Origin: Amycolatopsis deserti
GTDB lineage: Bacteria; Actinomycetota; Actinomycetes; Mycobacteriales; Pseudonocardiaceae
DNA: 64,000 nt
Direction of reading: 5' to 3'
Assembly: GCF_014653945.1 (NCBI RefSeq)
Contig: NZ_BNAU01000002.1
Coordinates: 801,914-865,913, forward strand
A program made the translations under genes and the position numbers. Numbering within the stretch: the first letter of the stretch is position 1; the number at the start of each line of letters is the position of its first letter. Positions 25,144-35,688 of this stretch are shown piece by piece. The notes beneath the pieces are model-generated. The model had not been told where the DNA came from. It saw only the letters and a program-made list of their open reading frames with translations, and did no database searches.

Positions 25144-25161
25144 CACATAGTCCTTCCTGCT

Positions 25162-27198
25162 TCAGCGGAGGAAAGCGGCCGCGACACCCGCGTCCACGGG
25201 CACGTGCAGGCCGGTCGTGTGCGTCAGGTCGCCGCCGGTGAGCGCGAACACCGCCGCGGCGACGTGCTCGGGCAGCACCTCGCGCTTGAGGATGGTGCGC
25301 TGGGCGTAGAACTTGCCCAGGTCCTCCTCCGGCACCCCGTAGACCGCGGCGCGCTGCGCGCCCCAGCCCCCGGCGAAGATGCCGGAACCCCGCACCACAC
25401 CGTCCGGGTTGACCCCGTTGACGCGGATGCCGTGCTCGCCCAGTTCGGCGGCCAGCAGCCGGACCTGGTGCGCCTGGTCGGCCTTGGCCGCGCCGTAGGC
25501 GACGTTGTTCGGGCCGGCGAACACCGAGTTCTTCGACGAGATGTAGACGATGTCGCCGCCGAGTCCCTGAGCGATCATCGCCTTCGCCGCGGCCTGCGAG
25601 ACCAGGAACGAGCCCTTGGCCATCACGTCGTGCTGCAGGTCCCAGTCCTTCTCGGTGGTCTCCAGCAGCGGCTTGGAGATCGACAGGCCGGCGTTGTTGA
25701 CCACCAGGTCGATACCGCCGAACGCGAGCACGGTCGCGTCCACCGCATCCGCGACCGCGGACGCGTCGGTCACGTTCGCCACCACGGAGACGGCCTTGTC
25801 GGTCGAGCCGATCCCACGCGCGACCTCCTCAGCCGCCTCGGCGTTGAGGTCCGCGATCGCCACGCACGCGCCCTCGGCGGCCAGCCGTTCGGCGATGGCG
25901 CGGCCGATCCCCGACCCGGCGCCGGTGACCAGCGCGACGCGCCCGGCCAGCGGTTTCGGCTTCGGCATCCGCTGGAGCTTGGCCTCCTCCAGCGCCCAGT
26001 ACTCGATGCGGAACTTCTCGCTCTCCGGGATCGGCGCGTAGCGGGACACCGCCTCCGCGCCGCGCATCACGTTGATCGCGTTGACGTAGAACTCACCCGC
26101 CACGCGCGCGGTCTGCTTGTCCTTGCCGAAGGAGAACATGCCGACGCCGGGCACGAGCACGATCGCCGGGTCGGCGCCGCGCATCGCGGGGCTGTCCGGG
26201 GTGGCGTGCCGCTCGTAGTAGGCGCGGTAGTCCTCCCGATAGGCCTCGTGCAGTTCCGTCAGGCGCGCGACGACGTCCTCCAGCGGCGCGGTCGCGGGCA
26301 GGTCGACCACGAGCGGGCGGACCTTGGTGCGCAGGAAGTGGTCCGGGCACGAGGTGCCGAGCGCGGCCAGCGGCTGCAGCTTCTCGCGGGACAGGAACTC
26401 CAGCACCACGTCGCTGTCGTTGTAGTGGCCCACCTGGCGCTGATCGGTCGACGCCAGACCGCGGATCATCGGCGCGAGCGCGGCGGCCCGCTTCCGGCGC
26501 TCCTCCTCCGGCAGCGGCTCGAACCCGGGCACGACCGGCCCGAACGGCTCCGCGCTCCCCCGCTCGGCGAGGAACTTCTCCGCGGTCCGGATGATCTCCA
26601 GCGAGTTGCGCTGACACTCCTCCGACGTCTCACCCCACGCGGTGATGCCGTGCCCGCCCAGGATCACGCCGATGGCCTGCGGGTTGGCCTTCTTCACCGC
26701 GGCGATGTCCAGGCCCAGCTGGAACCCGGGGCGGCGCCAGTCCACCCACACCACGCGGTCGCCGAAGCACTCCTTGGTCAGCGCGGGGCCGTCGGCCGCG
26801 GTCGCCAGGGCGATGCCCGAGTCCGGGTGCAGGTGGTCCACGTGCGTGGCCTCGACCAGGCCGTGCATGGCGGTGTCGATCGACGGCGCGGCGCCGCCGC
26901 GGCCGTGCAGGCAGTAGTCGAACGCGGCGACCATCTCGTCCTCGCGCTCCACCCCCGGGTACACGTCGACCAGGGCGCGCAGGCGGTCCAGCCGCAGCAC
27001 GGCCAGCCCGGCCTCGGTCAGCGTGCCCAGGTCACCCCCGGAACCCTTGACCCACAACAGTTCCGTCGGCTGCCCGGTGACCGGGTCGGTCTCGCTGCCC
27101 TTGGCCGAGGTGTTGCCCCCGGCGTAGTTGGTGTTGCGCGGGTCGGCGCCCAGGGCGTTGCTGCGCTGGATGAGTTCGGCGGCGGGATTGTTCGTCAT
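25162..27198 (-). CDS. Bifunctional rhamnulose-1-phosphate aldolase / short-chain alcohol dehydrogenase
   Basis: A 678-residue fusion. Residues about 1-370 are a class II aldolase (GNTSAKGS; Zn-ligand segments HVDHLHPDSG and GGHGITAWG). Residues about 425-675 are an SDR with nucleotide loop VTGAGSGIGRAIAE, NNAGLS and active-site YGAAK. The N-domain cleaves L-rhamnulose-1-phosphate to DHAP and L-lactaldehyde; in this well-known fusion family the dehydrogenase half is thought to oxidise the lactaldehyde. L-lactate made this way would be the substrate for LutABC encoded next. It lies six bases after rhaI. The gene is often called rhaD, rhaDI or rhaEW, so no symbol is fixed here. Confidence 0.92.
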   Translation of the reverse strand: MTNNPAAELIQRSNALGADPRNTNYAGGNTSAKGSETDPVTGQPTELLWVKGSGGDLGTLTEAGLAVLRLDRLRALVDVYPGVEREDEMVAAFDYCLHGRGGAAPSIDTAMHGLVEATHVDHLHPDSGIALATAADGPALTKECFGDRVVWVDWRRPGFQLGLDIAAVKKANPQAIGVILGGHGITAWGETSEECQRNSLEIIRTAEKFLAERGSAEPFGPVVPGFEPLPEEERRKRAAALAPMIRGLASTDQRQVGHYNDSDVVLEFLSREKLQPLAALGTSCPDHFLRTKVRPLVVDLPATAPLEDVVARLTELHEAYREDYRAYYERHATPDSPAMRGADPAIVLVPGVGMFSFGKDKQTARVAGEFYVNAINVMRGAEAVSRYAPIPESEKFRIEYWALEEAKLQRMPKPKPLAGRVALVTGAGSGIGRAIAERLAAEGACVAIADLNAEAAEEVARGIGSTDKAVSVVANVTDASAVADAVDATVLAFGGIDLVVNNAGLSISKPLLETTEKDWDLQHDVMAKGSFLVSQAAAKAMIAQGLGGDIVYISSKNSVFAGPNNVAYGAAKADQAHQVRLLAAELGEHGIRVNGVNPDGVVRGSGIFAGGWGAQRAAVYGVPEEDLGKFYAQRTILKREVLPEHVAAAVFALTGGDLTHTTGLHVPVDAGVAAAFLR

Positions 27199-27204
27199 GG
27201 TGGT

Positions 27205-28380
27205 TCAGGCTCCCCAACCGGCCTGCCGGCCGTCGGCTCGTTCGGCGACGATCTGTTCCTGGTATCCGCTGCGGTGGTAGGCGGCGATCGGGTCCGGGTC
27301 CAGCCCGGACTCCGCGCGCAGCTCGGCCAGCAGCGGCCGCACGTCGGTGTTGTAGGCGTCCATCAGCACGGCGTTGGCGCCGAGCACGTCCCCGTTCTGC
27401 TGCGCTTCGAACAGGGCGTCCTTGTCGACCAGCAGGGCCTTCGCGGTGGCCTCCTGCACGTTGAGCACCGAGCGGATGATCGCCGGGATCTTCGCCTCGA
27501 TGTTGTGGCACTGGTCCAGCATGAAGTTGATGCCGTAGGACGGGTCCAGCGCGTCGGCGCGCACGATCTCCCACATGATGCGGAAGAGCTGGAACGGGTC
27601 GGCGGCGCCGGCCATCAGGTCGTCGTCGGCGTAGAAGCGCGAGTTGAAGTCGAACGCGCCGAGTTTGCCCTGGCGCAGCAGGAACGCGACGATGAACTCG
27701 ATGTTGGTGCCCGGCGCGTGGTGGCCGGTGTCGATGCACACCGTGGCCTTCGGGCCCAGCTCGACGCAGTGCGCGTACGAGGTGCCCCAGTCCGGCACGT
27801 CGGTGGCGTAGAAGGCGGGCTCGAACAGCTTGTACTCCAGCAGGATCCGCTGGTCGTCGCCGAGCCGGTCGTAGGCCTCGCGCAGCGCGGCGGCCAGCCG
27901 GTCCTGCCGGGTGCGCAGGTCGTCCTGGCCCGGGTAGTTGATGCCGTCGGAGAACCAGAACTTCAGGTCCTTGCTGCCCGTGGCGTCCATGATGTCGATC
28001 GCCTCGAGCAGGTGGTCGGTGGCCTTGCGGCGGATGCGCGGGTCGGGGTTGGTGACGGAGCCGAGCTTGTAGTCCTCGTCCTGGAAGACGTTGGTGTTGA
28101 TGGCGCCGATCGAGATGCCCAGGTCATTGGCGTACTTCGCCAGCGCGCCGAAGTCGTCGACCCGGTCCCACGGGATGTGCAGGGCCACGCTCGGCGCGAT
28201 GCCGGTCAGCTCGTGCACCTTCGCCGCGTCGGCGATCTTCTCCTCCGGCGTGCGGGGAACCCCGGGCTGCGGGAACACCTTGAAGCGGGTGCCGGAGTTG
28301 GCGTAGGCCCACGAAGGCGTCTCGATCCGCTGAGCCCGCAGGGCTTCTTTCACGGCGGTCAGGTCGGACAACGGGATCAC
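27205..28380 (-). CDS. rhaI: L-rhamnose isomerase, TIM-barrel type
   Basis: A 391-residue xylose-isomerase-like TIM-barrel protein of the RhaI type found in Pseudomonas stutzeri and actinobacteria, not the enteric RhaA type. Metal-site segments are visible: LEYKLFEPAFYATDVPDWG, CIDTGHHAPGTNIEF, and FDFNSRFYADDDLMAGAADP. It converts L-rhamnose to L-rhamnulose. The GTG start overlaps the mutarotase stop as GTGA. Length and motifs are complete. Confidence 0.9.
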   Translation of the reverse strand: MIPLSDLTAVKEALRAQRIETPSWAYANSGTRFKVFPQPGVPRTPEEKIADAAKVHELTGIAPSVALHIPWDRVDDFGALAKYANDLGISIGAINTNVFQDEDYKLGSVTNPDPRIRRKATDHLLEAIDIMDATGSKDLKFWFSDGINYPGQDDLRTRQDRLAAALREAYDRLGDDQRILLEYKLFEPAFYATDVPDWGTSYAHCVELGPKATVCIDTGHHAPGTNIEFIVAFLLRQGKLGAFDFNSRFYADDDLMAGAADPFQLFRIMWEIVRADALDPSYGINFMLDQCHNIEAKIPAIIRSVLNVQEATAKALLVDKDALFEAQQNGDVLGANAVLMDAYNTDVRPLLAELRAESGLDPDPIAAYHRSGYQEQIVAERADGRQAGWGA

Positions 28381-28703
28381 TTTCCTTCCAGGTGGAAGAC
28401 CTCGGTGAGCAACTGGAACCCCTCGTCGGGTCCACGCTCTTCCAGGCCGGTGAAGAACTCGGCCATCTCGGCCTGCCAGCGGGCGTTGACCTCGGTGCGG
28501 GCCATGGCCGCCTGCGCGGCGGCCAGGTCGTCGGCCTCGACGTAGCCGATCAGCAGGCCGTCATCCCGGAGGAACAGCGAGTAGTTGCGCCATCCGGTGT
28601 CGGTCAGCGCCTGCCGCATCTCCGGCCACACCGCGCGGTGCCGCTCGGCGTACTCGGCCATCCGCTCGGGTTTGACCTGCAGGCAGAAGCAGTATCGGGC
28701 CAC
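28377..28703 (-). CDS. rhaM: L-rhamnose mutarotase
   Basis: A 108-residue RhaM/YiiL family protein beginning MARYCFCLQVKPERMAEYAE, with HRAVWPEMRQAL and NYSLFLRDDGLLIGYVE. These include the His and Tyr/Trp positions used to interconvert alpha and beta L-rhamnose. The GTG start follows a strong hairpin. It is coupled to rhaI by a four-base overlap and is the first catabolic gene after the transporter genes. Confidence 0.92.
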   Translation of the reverse strand: MARYCFCLQVKPERMAEYAERHRAVWPEMRQALTDTGWRNYSLFLRDDGLLIGYVEADDLAAAQAAMARTEVNARWQAEMAEFFTGLEERGPDEGFQLLTEVFHLEGK

Positions 28704-28722
28704 AGTTCGTCCTCAGTGGAGA

Positions 28723-28754
28723 CCCGGCCGGGCCGCCGGTGCGGCCCGGCCGGG
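28723..28754. terminator. Intra-operon hairpin between transporter and catabolic genes
   Basis: A perfect 14-base stem (CCCGGCCGGGCCGC with GCGGCCCGGCCGGG) and CGGT loop occupies the gap between the binding-protein gene (stop at 28760) and rhaM (start at 28703). It may stabilise the transporter mRNA or cause partial termination, giving more binding protein than enzymes. This is inference from position. Confidence 0.7.
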
Positions 28755-28759
28755 GAGCG

Positions 28760-29827
28760 TCAGAAGTTGTACTGGTCGATGTTGCTCGCGTCGAACACCG
28801 TCGGCGGGCCGAGGACGATCTCGCCGTCCTTGCCGATGGTGTAGTCACCGAGCTTGCCGGCCTTGAAGGTCTGGCCCTGGGCGCCGGTGATCTGGCCGGA
28901 GGCCAGCGCGACGCCCGCGTAGGCGGCCAGGTAGCCGATGTCGGCGGGGTTCCACAGCGCGAACTTGGTGACCGTGCCGTCCTTGATGTACTCGCGCATC
29001 TGGTTCGGCGTGCCCAGGCCGGTCACCGCGACCTTGCCCTTGTAGCTCGAGGAGCTGATGTAGCGGGCGGCCGCGGCGATGCCGACGGTGGTCGGCGCGA
29101 CGATGGCCTTCAGGTTCGGGTACGACTGCAGCAGGCCCTGGGCCTCCTGGAACGACTTCTGGTCGTCGTCGTTGCCGTAGGCGACCTTCACCAGCTTCAG
29201 GTTGGCGTACTCGGGCTTGGTCAGCTGCTGCTTGAACACCTCGATCCAGGCGTTCTGGTTGGTGGCGTTCGGGGTCGCCGACAGGATCGCGATCTCACCC
29301 GAGCCGCCGGCCAGCTCGCTGGCCATCTTCGCCAGCTGCTCGCCGATGCCCTCGGTGGTGGCCTGGTTGATGAACACGTCGCGGCAGTCCTTGGCCGCGT
29401 CGGAGTCGAACGCCACCACCTTGATGCCGGAGCTGCGCGCCTGGTTCAGCGAGGGGCACACCGCGTTCGGGTCGTTCGCGGCGATCCCGATGACGTCCTG
29501 CTGCTGCTGGATCAGCGTGTTGATGTAGCTGACCTGCGAGGACGCGCTGGCGTCGTTCGGGCCGACCAGCTTGTACTCGCCCTTGAGCTCGTCCAGCGCG
29601 GTCTTGCCGCCGCCGACCTCGATGTCCGAGTACGGGTTGTTGAGCTGCTTGGGCAGGAAGGCCATCTTGACGCCCTCCTTGGTGGGGGCGTTCGGGTCGG
29701 CCTGCGCGGTCGACTGGGCACCGCCGCCACCGGCGGAGCTGCTGTCGTTCTTCGTCGTGCCACCGCACGCGGAGACCGTCAGCACGAGTGCTGCCGACAC
29801 CGCACCGGCGAGGAGTCGTCTCTTCAT
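28760..29827 (-). CDS. rhaS: Rhamnose ABC transporter, substrate-binding lipoprotein
   Basis: A 355-residue periplasmic-binding-protein type 1 sugar receptor. The first 21 residues form a lipoprotein signal peptide ending LTVSAC, followed by a Gly/Ser/Asn-rich linker. The binding fold shows MAFLPKQLNNPYSDIEVGGG, IGIAANDPNAVCP and VTGLGTPNQMREYIKDG, features of RhaS-like receptors. It should capture L-rhamnose at the outer face of the membrane. It is the fourth gene from the operon promoter and is followed by a hairpin. Confidence 0.9.
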   Translation of the reverse strand: MKRRLLAGAVSAALVLTVSACGGTTKNDSSSAGGGGAQSTAQADPNAPTKEGVKMAFLPKQLNNPYSDIEVGGGKTALDELKGEYKLVGPNDASASSQVSYINTLIQQQQDVIGIAANDPNAVCPSLNQARSSGIKVVAFDSDAAKDCRDVFINQATTEGIGEQLAKMASELAGGSGEIAILSATPNATNQNAWIEVFKQQLTKPEYANLKLVKVAYGNDDDQKSFQEAQGLLQSYPNLKAIVAPTTVGIAAAARYISSSSYKGKVAVTGLGTPNQMREYIKDGTVTKFALWNPADIGYLAAYAGVALASGQITGAQGQTFKAGKLGDYTIGKDGEIVLGPPTVFDASNIDQYNF

Positions 29828-29843
29828 GTTGGCGTTCGCCTTT

Positions 29844-30830
29844 CTATGTGGTCGCCCGGCGCCGGAGGGCAGCCCGGAAGCGGATGACGATGTTGGGCAG
29901 GAGCACCGAGATGATCAGCAGCACCCCGGTGACGATGTTGAGCGCCTCGTTCGACACGTCCTGCAGCCGCAGCGCGTTCTGCAGCGTGGCGAGCAGGACC
30001 ACCCCGGCGAGCACGCCCGGCAGGGTGCCCTTGCCGCCGAAGATGGAGACACCGCCGAGCAGGACCGCCGCCACGACGGCGAGTTCCATGCCCAGTCCGT
30101 TGTCGGCGCGGGCGCTGGAGTACCGCAGCGTCCACAGCACCCCGGCCAGTCCGGCGACCAGGCCGCTGACCACGTACAGCCAGAACTTCAGCCGGGCCAC
30201 GCGGATACCGGCGAAGCGCGCCGCCTGCTCACCGGCGCCGGCGGCGAACACCGACCGGCCGACCGGGGTCGCGTGCAGCACCAGGCCGAACACCACGGCC
30301 AGCACCACGAGCGGGATCAGCATGTTCGGGATCGGGCCACCGCCGATCGTCCCGGTCACCCACGAGGTGTAGGCGCGTGGGAAATCGGCCACCGCGCCGT
30401 CACCGAGGACCACGAACGCCAGGCCGCGGTAGAGCGCCAGCGTGCCGATGGTGACCGCCAGCGACGGCAGTTTCAGCACGGTCACGAAGAACCCGTTGAG
30501 CGCGCCCAGCACCGCGCCGAGCACCAGGCACAGCGGGATGATCGTCTCGATGGGCAGTCCGCGGTTCCACAGGTCGCCCATCACGGCCGAGGTCAGGCCG
30601 AGCGTGCTCGCCACCGACAGGTCGATCTCGCCGGTCACGATCACCAGCGTCATCGGCAGCGCGATCAGCGCGATCGGCAGCAGGTCCAGCAGCAGGAAGG
30701 TGAAGTTGCGGCTGCTGCCGAAGTTCTCCACCGCGCCGGAGGCGATGAGCAGCACCAGCACCGTGATGACGATGACGGCGGTGTCCCAGCTCGCCAGGCG
30801 GGACAGCCAGGCCGGCCGCTTGTCAGACAT
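29844..30830 (-). CDS. Rhamnose ABC transporter permease (second)
   Basis: A 328-residue BPD_transp_2 (RbsC-type) permease with about eight to ten membrane helices. It has the family motif VTGEIDLSVASTLGL and the EAA-like loop ATPVGRSVFAAGAGEQAARFAGI. It overlaps the upstream permease gene by eight bases. Two different permeases in one operon fit the heterodimeric RhaP/RhaQ arrangement of known rhamnose importers. Confidence 0.9.
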   Translation of the reverse strand: MSDKRPAWLSRLASWDTAVIVITVLVLLIASGAVENFGSSRNFTFLLLDLLPIALIALPMTLVIVTGEIDLSVASTLGLTSAVMGDLWNRGLPIETIIPLCLVLGAVLGALNGFFVTVLKLPSLAVTIGTLALYRGLAFVVLGDGAVADFPRAYTSWVTGTIGGGPIPNMLIPLVVLAVVFGLVLHATPVGRSVFAAGAGEQAARFAGIRVARLKFWLYVVSGLVAGLAGVLWTLRYSSARADNGLGMELAVVAAVLLGGVSIFGGKGTLPGVLAGVVLLATLQNALRLQDVSNEALNIVTGVLLIISVLLPNIVIRFRAALRRRATT

Positions 30831-31859
30831 GGGAATCCCTCTTCTTCAGTGACTTGGCGACCCGGACAGCGACCAGCCGGTCGGCCCCGATCGCGAGCAG
30901 GATCAGCGCGCCGACGATGGCCTGCTGCCAGAACTGGTTGATGTCGAGGACGGCCAGGGAGCTGCCGATGACGGTGAGCAGCAGGGCGCCCAGGCCCGCA
31001 CCCCACACCGTGCCGCTGCCGCCGAACACCGCGACCCCGCCGACCACCGCGGCGGCGACCACGTTCAGCTCGTAGCCGTTGCCCGCGGCGGCGTCGATGG
31101 TGCCGAACCGCGCGGCGAACAGCACCCCGGCGACCCCGGCGAGCGCGCCGCTGACCAGGAACGCGGCGATGGTGTTGCGGCCGACCTTGATACCGGCCAG
31201 CTCGGCGGCCTGCGGGCTCGACCCCATCGCGTACAGCTCACGCCCGGCGCGGTAGTTGCGCAGCACGACCCCGGCGACGACCAGCACGATCACCGCGATC
31301 AGCACCAGCCACGGGATGCCCAGGACCGAGGAGTTGCCGAACTTCAGGAAGTGCCCGGGCAGCTCGTCGGCGTTGATCTGCTCGCCGCCGGCCCAGAAGT
31401 AGGCCGCGCCGCGGAAGGCGTAGAGCGTGCCGAGGGTGACCACCAGCGCGGGCACCTGGCCGAACCGCACCAGGACGCCGTTGACCAGGCCGCACGCGGC
31501 GCCGACGGCGAGGCCGACGACCAGCGCGACGATCACCGGCATGCCCTGGTTGTCCTGCAGCAGCGAGCCGACCGCGAACGCGGACAGGCCGAGCACCGAG
31601 CCGACCGAGAGGTCGATGTTGCGGGTGATCATCACCGTGGCCTGGCCGACCGCGAGCACGGCCAGGATCGCGGTGCCGAGCAGGATGTCGCGGATGCTCT
31701 GCGCGGACAGGAACCGCGAGTTCTGCGTCGCGGTGAACGCCACGAGCGCGACCAGCGCGAGGACGATGCCCGCCTCACGCGCCTTGAACAGGCCGCCGAG
31801 GGAGAACTTCCGTGGTACGGACCGGCTCGTCGTCGTGGGAGCCACCACCTTCGTCGCGT

Positions 31860-31863
<4 letters not shown>
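30823..31863 (-). CDS. Rhamnose ABC transporter permease (first)
   Basis: A 346-residue RbsC-type permease: ITRNIDLSVGSVLGLSAFAV, GQVPALVVTLGTLYAFRG and the coupling loop YRAGRELYAMGSSPQAAELAGI. The GTG start overlaps the ATPase stop as GTGA. It probably pairs with the permease at 29844-30830 to form the transmembrane channel. Which of the two corresponds to RhaP or RhaQ was not settled. Confidence 0.9.
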
Positions 31864-33377
<1,514 letters not shown>

Positions 33378-33391
33378 CGCGACCTCCGAAA

Positions 33392-33403
33392 TGAAAGGTT
33401 TCA
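33392..33403. promoter_or_regulatory. LacI-type operator before the rhamnose operon
   Basis: TGAAAGGTTTCA, a near-perfect palindrome of the CcpA/LacI style, lies 15 bases upstream of the ATPase start. It matches TGAATCGTTTCA before the GH78 gene. Binding here would block the whole leftward operon. Confidence 0.75.
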
Positions 33404-33513
33404 CAAACCTGGCGCGCTGACGCTACTATGCGCTGGATCACGAAGTCAACGACAAGTTTTCAGCGCAGTTCAGACGGGCTTTTCTGGTCGCGATCCGATA
33501 ACATCGGCGCTTG

Positions 33514-33525
33514 TTACACGTTTCA
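33514..33525. promoter_or_regulatory. Half-conserved LacI-type box before lacI gene
   Basis: TTACACGTTTCA ends 13 bases before the regulator's GTG start. Only the right half-site (GTTTCA) fully matches the boxes at 33392 and 19074, so it may be a weaker autoregulatory site. Confidence 0.5.
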
Positions 33526-33538
33526 ACGGGAGGGTCAC

Positions 33539-34594
33539 GTGACGCGCACGATCACGGATGGGGCGGCTGCGGGAGAGCCCCGGGCGGCGGGGATCAAGGA
33601 CGTCGCCGCGCTGGCCGGCGTGTCGCTGGGGACCGTGTCGAACGTGCTGAACCGGCCCGATCGCGTCAGCCCGCGCACGCGCGCGAAGGTCGAGGCGGCG
33701 ATGGCCGAGCTGAAGTTCGTGCGCAACGAGACAGCGCGGCAGCTACGGGCGGGGCGCAGCCGGATCCTGGCGTACGTGATGCTCGACGGGAGCAACCCGT
33801 TCTTCACCGACGTGGCCGAGGGCGTGGGGGACGCGGCCGACGAGGCCGATCTGTCGTTGTTCCTGTGCAACAGCGCGAACCGGGCCGAGCGCGAGCGCGA
33901 CTACCTGAGCCGGCTGGAGCAGCAGCGGGTGCAGGGCATCCTGATCACGCCGGTCGATCCGGACTCGCCGGTGCTGGCCGAGACGGCGGCGCACGGCATC
34001 CCGCTGGTGATCGTGGACCGCACCGGGCAGTCGGGTGACCACTGTTCGGTGGCGGTGGACGACGTGCTGGGCGGGCGGCTCGCGGTGCAGCACCTGCTGG
34101 AGCTGGGGCATCGGCGGGTGGCGTTCATCGGCGGGCCCGACACGCTCGGGCAGGTGCGCGACCGGCGCGAGGGCGCGTTGCGGGCGCTGAAGGAGGCCGG
34201 GCTGGGGCCGGAGAACCTGGTCGACCTGGCGACGTCGGCGCTGACGGTGGCCGAGGGCAGGACGGCGGGTCAGCGGCTTGCCGGGCTGCCTTCTTCGGTG
34301 CGGCCGACAGCGGCGTTCTGCGCCAATGATCTGCTGGCTTTGGGGTTGTTGCAGACGTGCGTCAGCCTGCGCCTGCGGGTGCCCGACGACCTGGCGATCG
34401 TGGGCTACGACGACATCGACTTCGCCGCGGCGGCCGCGGTGCCGCTCACGTCGGTGCGCCAGCCGCGCCGCCAGCTCGGCCGCACGGCGGCGGAGCTGCT
34501 GCTGCAGGAGACGACGGACCCCGGGCACGAGCACCAGCAGGTCGTGTTCACGCCGGAGCTGGTGGTGAGGGCCTCCACCCGCCACGGCGCCTGA
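33539..34594 (+). CDS. LacI-family regulator of the rhamnose regulon
   Basis: A 351-residue LacI/GalR protein. Its HTH (GIKDVAALAGVSLGTVSNVL) and hinge (NETARQLRAGRSRILAYVM) are followed by a complete periplasmic-binding-like effector domain. The effector domain contains DGSNPFFTDVAEG, ITPVDPDSPV, AFCANDLLALGLLQ and VGYDDIDFAAAAAVPLTSV. GTG 33539 has GGGAGGG upstream, and an in-frame ATG at 33428 would run through both operators. It is divergent from the rhamnose operon, with one or two boxes between. The effector is probably L-rhamnose, L-rhamnulose or a phosphorylated intermediate (inference). Confidence 0.9.
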   Translation: MTRTITDGAAAGEPRAAGIKDVAALAGVSLGTVSNVLNRPDRVSPRTRAKVEAAMAELKFVRNETARQLRAGRSRILAYVMLDGSNPFFTDVAEGVGDAADEADLSLFLCNSANRAERERDYLSRLEQQRVQGILITPVDPDSPVLAETAAHGIPLVIVDRTGQSGDHCSVAVDDVLGGRLAVQHLLELGHRRVAFIGGPDTLGQVRDRREGALRALKEAGLGPENLVDLATSALTVAEGRTAGQRLAGLPSSVRPTAAFCANDLLALGLLQTCVSLRLRVPDDLAIVGYDDIDFAAAAAVPLTSVRQPRRQLGRTAAELLLQETTDPGHEHQQVVFTPELVVRASTRHGA

Positions 34595-34601
34595 TGCCTG
34601 G

Positions 34602-35423
34602 TCAGGGCTTTCGCGGCGGAACCCGGTCCAGCTCGGCCACCACCGGGCGGTGGTCGGAGGCCGTGGTGGCGACCGTTCGGGCGGACCGGGTCGCGAAGTC
34701 CCGGGACGTGGTGACGAAGTCGATGCGCTTCACCGGTTCCGCGGCCGGATAGGTGCCCGCCCGCGGGTCCGCGTCGGTGAGGTCGGTCCACAGTGGAGCG
34801 AGTTCGGGGGCGGCGGGTTCGGCGTTGAAGTCGCCGGTGAGGATCTCCGGTCCGGGCAGCCGGTCGAGGACGGCGAGCATGTCGGCGACCTGCGCCCGCC
34901 GGACGGCGGGATCGGCGCGGTAGTCCAGGTGGGTGGTGTAGACGCGGACGGGCCCGCCGTGCGCCGCGACGGTCACTTCGGCGAACCCCGGCGCCGGGGC
35001 GGGCGTCGCGTCCGGGGTGAGGGTCGACAACCGGGTGATCTCGAGGTTGCGCGCGGCGAGGATCGGGAAGCGACTCAGCACGGCGACGCCGTACTGGCGG
35101 CGTGGTGCGCCGGGCGCGGGCGGGTCGAGGTCGTAGATCGGCGCGAAGAAGACGTGCATGTCCAGGGCGCGCGCGAGTTCGGTGGCCTCGTCGCGGTACT
35201 GGCTGCGCGCGTCCCAGTGGACGTCGACCTCCTGCAGCCCGACGACGTCCGCGCGGAGGTCCCGGACGGCGGCAGCGGTGCGGGCGAGGTCGAAGACGCC
35301 GTCCTGCCCGGCGCCCGCGTGGATGTTGTAACTGGCGACGGTGAGTTTTGTCGGGTGCGCCGCGGCCGCCGGAACCGCGCCAAGGGCCAGCACCACCGCG
35401 AGAACCGCCACTGCGAGCCGCAT
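34602..35423 (-). CDS. Secreted endonuclease/exonuclease/phosphatase-family protein
   Basis: A 273-residue EEP-superfamily protein with a Sec signal peptide (MRLAVAVLAVVLALGAVPAA). Catalytic landmarks are SYNIHAG, GLQEVD, THLDYR, LTGDFNAEP, IDFVTT and the final SDHRPVVAEL, giving the Asn, Glu, Asp and His of the metal-dependent fold. It may be a secreted nuclease or sphingomyelinase-like phosphodiesterase; the short size and TGDFN/SDHRP motifs do not decide this. The ATG at 35423 gives the cleanest signal peptide; another at 35441 is possible. It is convergent with the lacI gene, seven bases apart. Confidence 0.85.
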   Translation of the reverse strand: MRLAVAVLAVVLALGAVPAAAAHPTKLTVASYNIHAGAGQDGVFDLARTAAAVRDLRADVVGLQEVDVHWDARSQYRDEATELARALDMHVFFAPIYDLDPPAPGAPRRQYGVAVLSRFPILAARNLEITRLSTLTPDATPAPAPGFAEVTVAAHGGPVRVYTTHLDYRADPAVRRAQVADMLAVLDRLPGPEILTGDFNAEPAAPELAPLWTDLTDADPRAGTYPAAEPVKRIDFVTTSRDFATRSARTVATTASDHRPVVAELDRVPPRKP

Positions 35424-35444
35424 GATGATCACCCTAGCCATGGG

Positions 35445-35644
35445 GGCAACCCGGGGGGTGGTCACCCACCCCGACGGACACCCCAACGCGCCGCGCCCGG
35501 CGGGGTCAAGCCGCCGGCCCCGGCCGGACGGCCCGCCTAGGGGCGAGACCCTGGCCCGGCGGCACCCCCGCGGAGGCAACCTCGCGCGTCGTCACCCACC
35601 CGACCGACGCGGGCGCGGCGCCACCGCCCACTACCGAGGCAACC
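35445..35644. repeat. Three copies of a GGCAACC-type motif before a sigma-like gene
   Basis: GGCAACC occurs at 35445-35451, 35575-35581 and 35638-35644. In the first two copies the same spacing leads to GTCACCCACC and then CCGAC, 130 bases apart. The third copy is close to the sigma-like gene start at 35689. These could be repeated promoter elements (minus-35-like) or regulator sites. Nothing else is recognised in the 35442-35688 gap. Confidence 0.4.
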
Positions 35645-35688
35645 CCGCGCATGGTTCGCGCGTACTACCTGTCGAGGAGGGGTGCGCG

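Noticed and set aside
23788-28545. A 1585-codon plus-strand frame opposite the rhamnose genes
   Set aside because: Antisense to four recognisable enzymes with overlapping starts and stops; no family motif in the frame.
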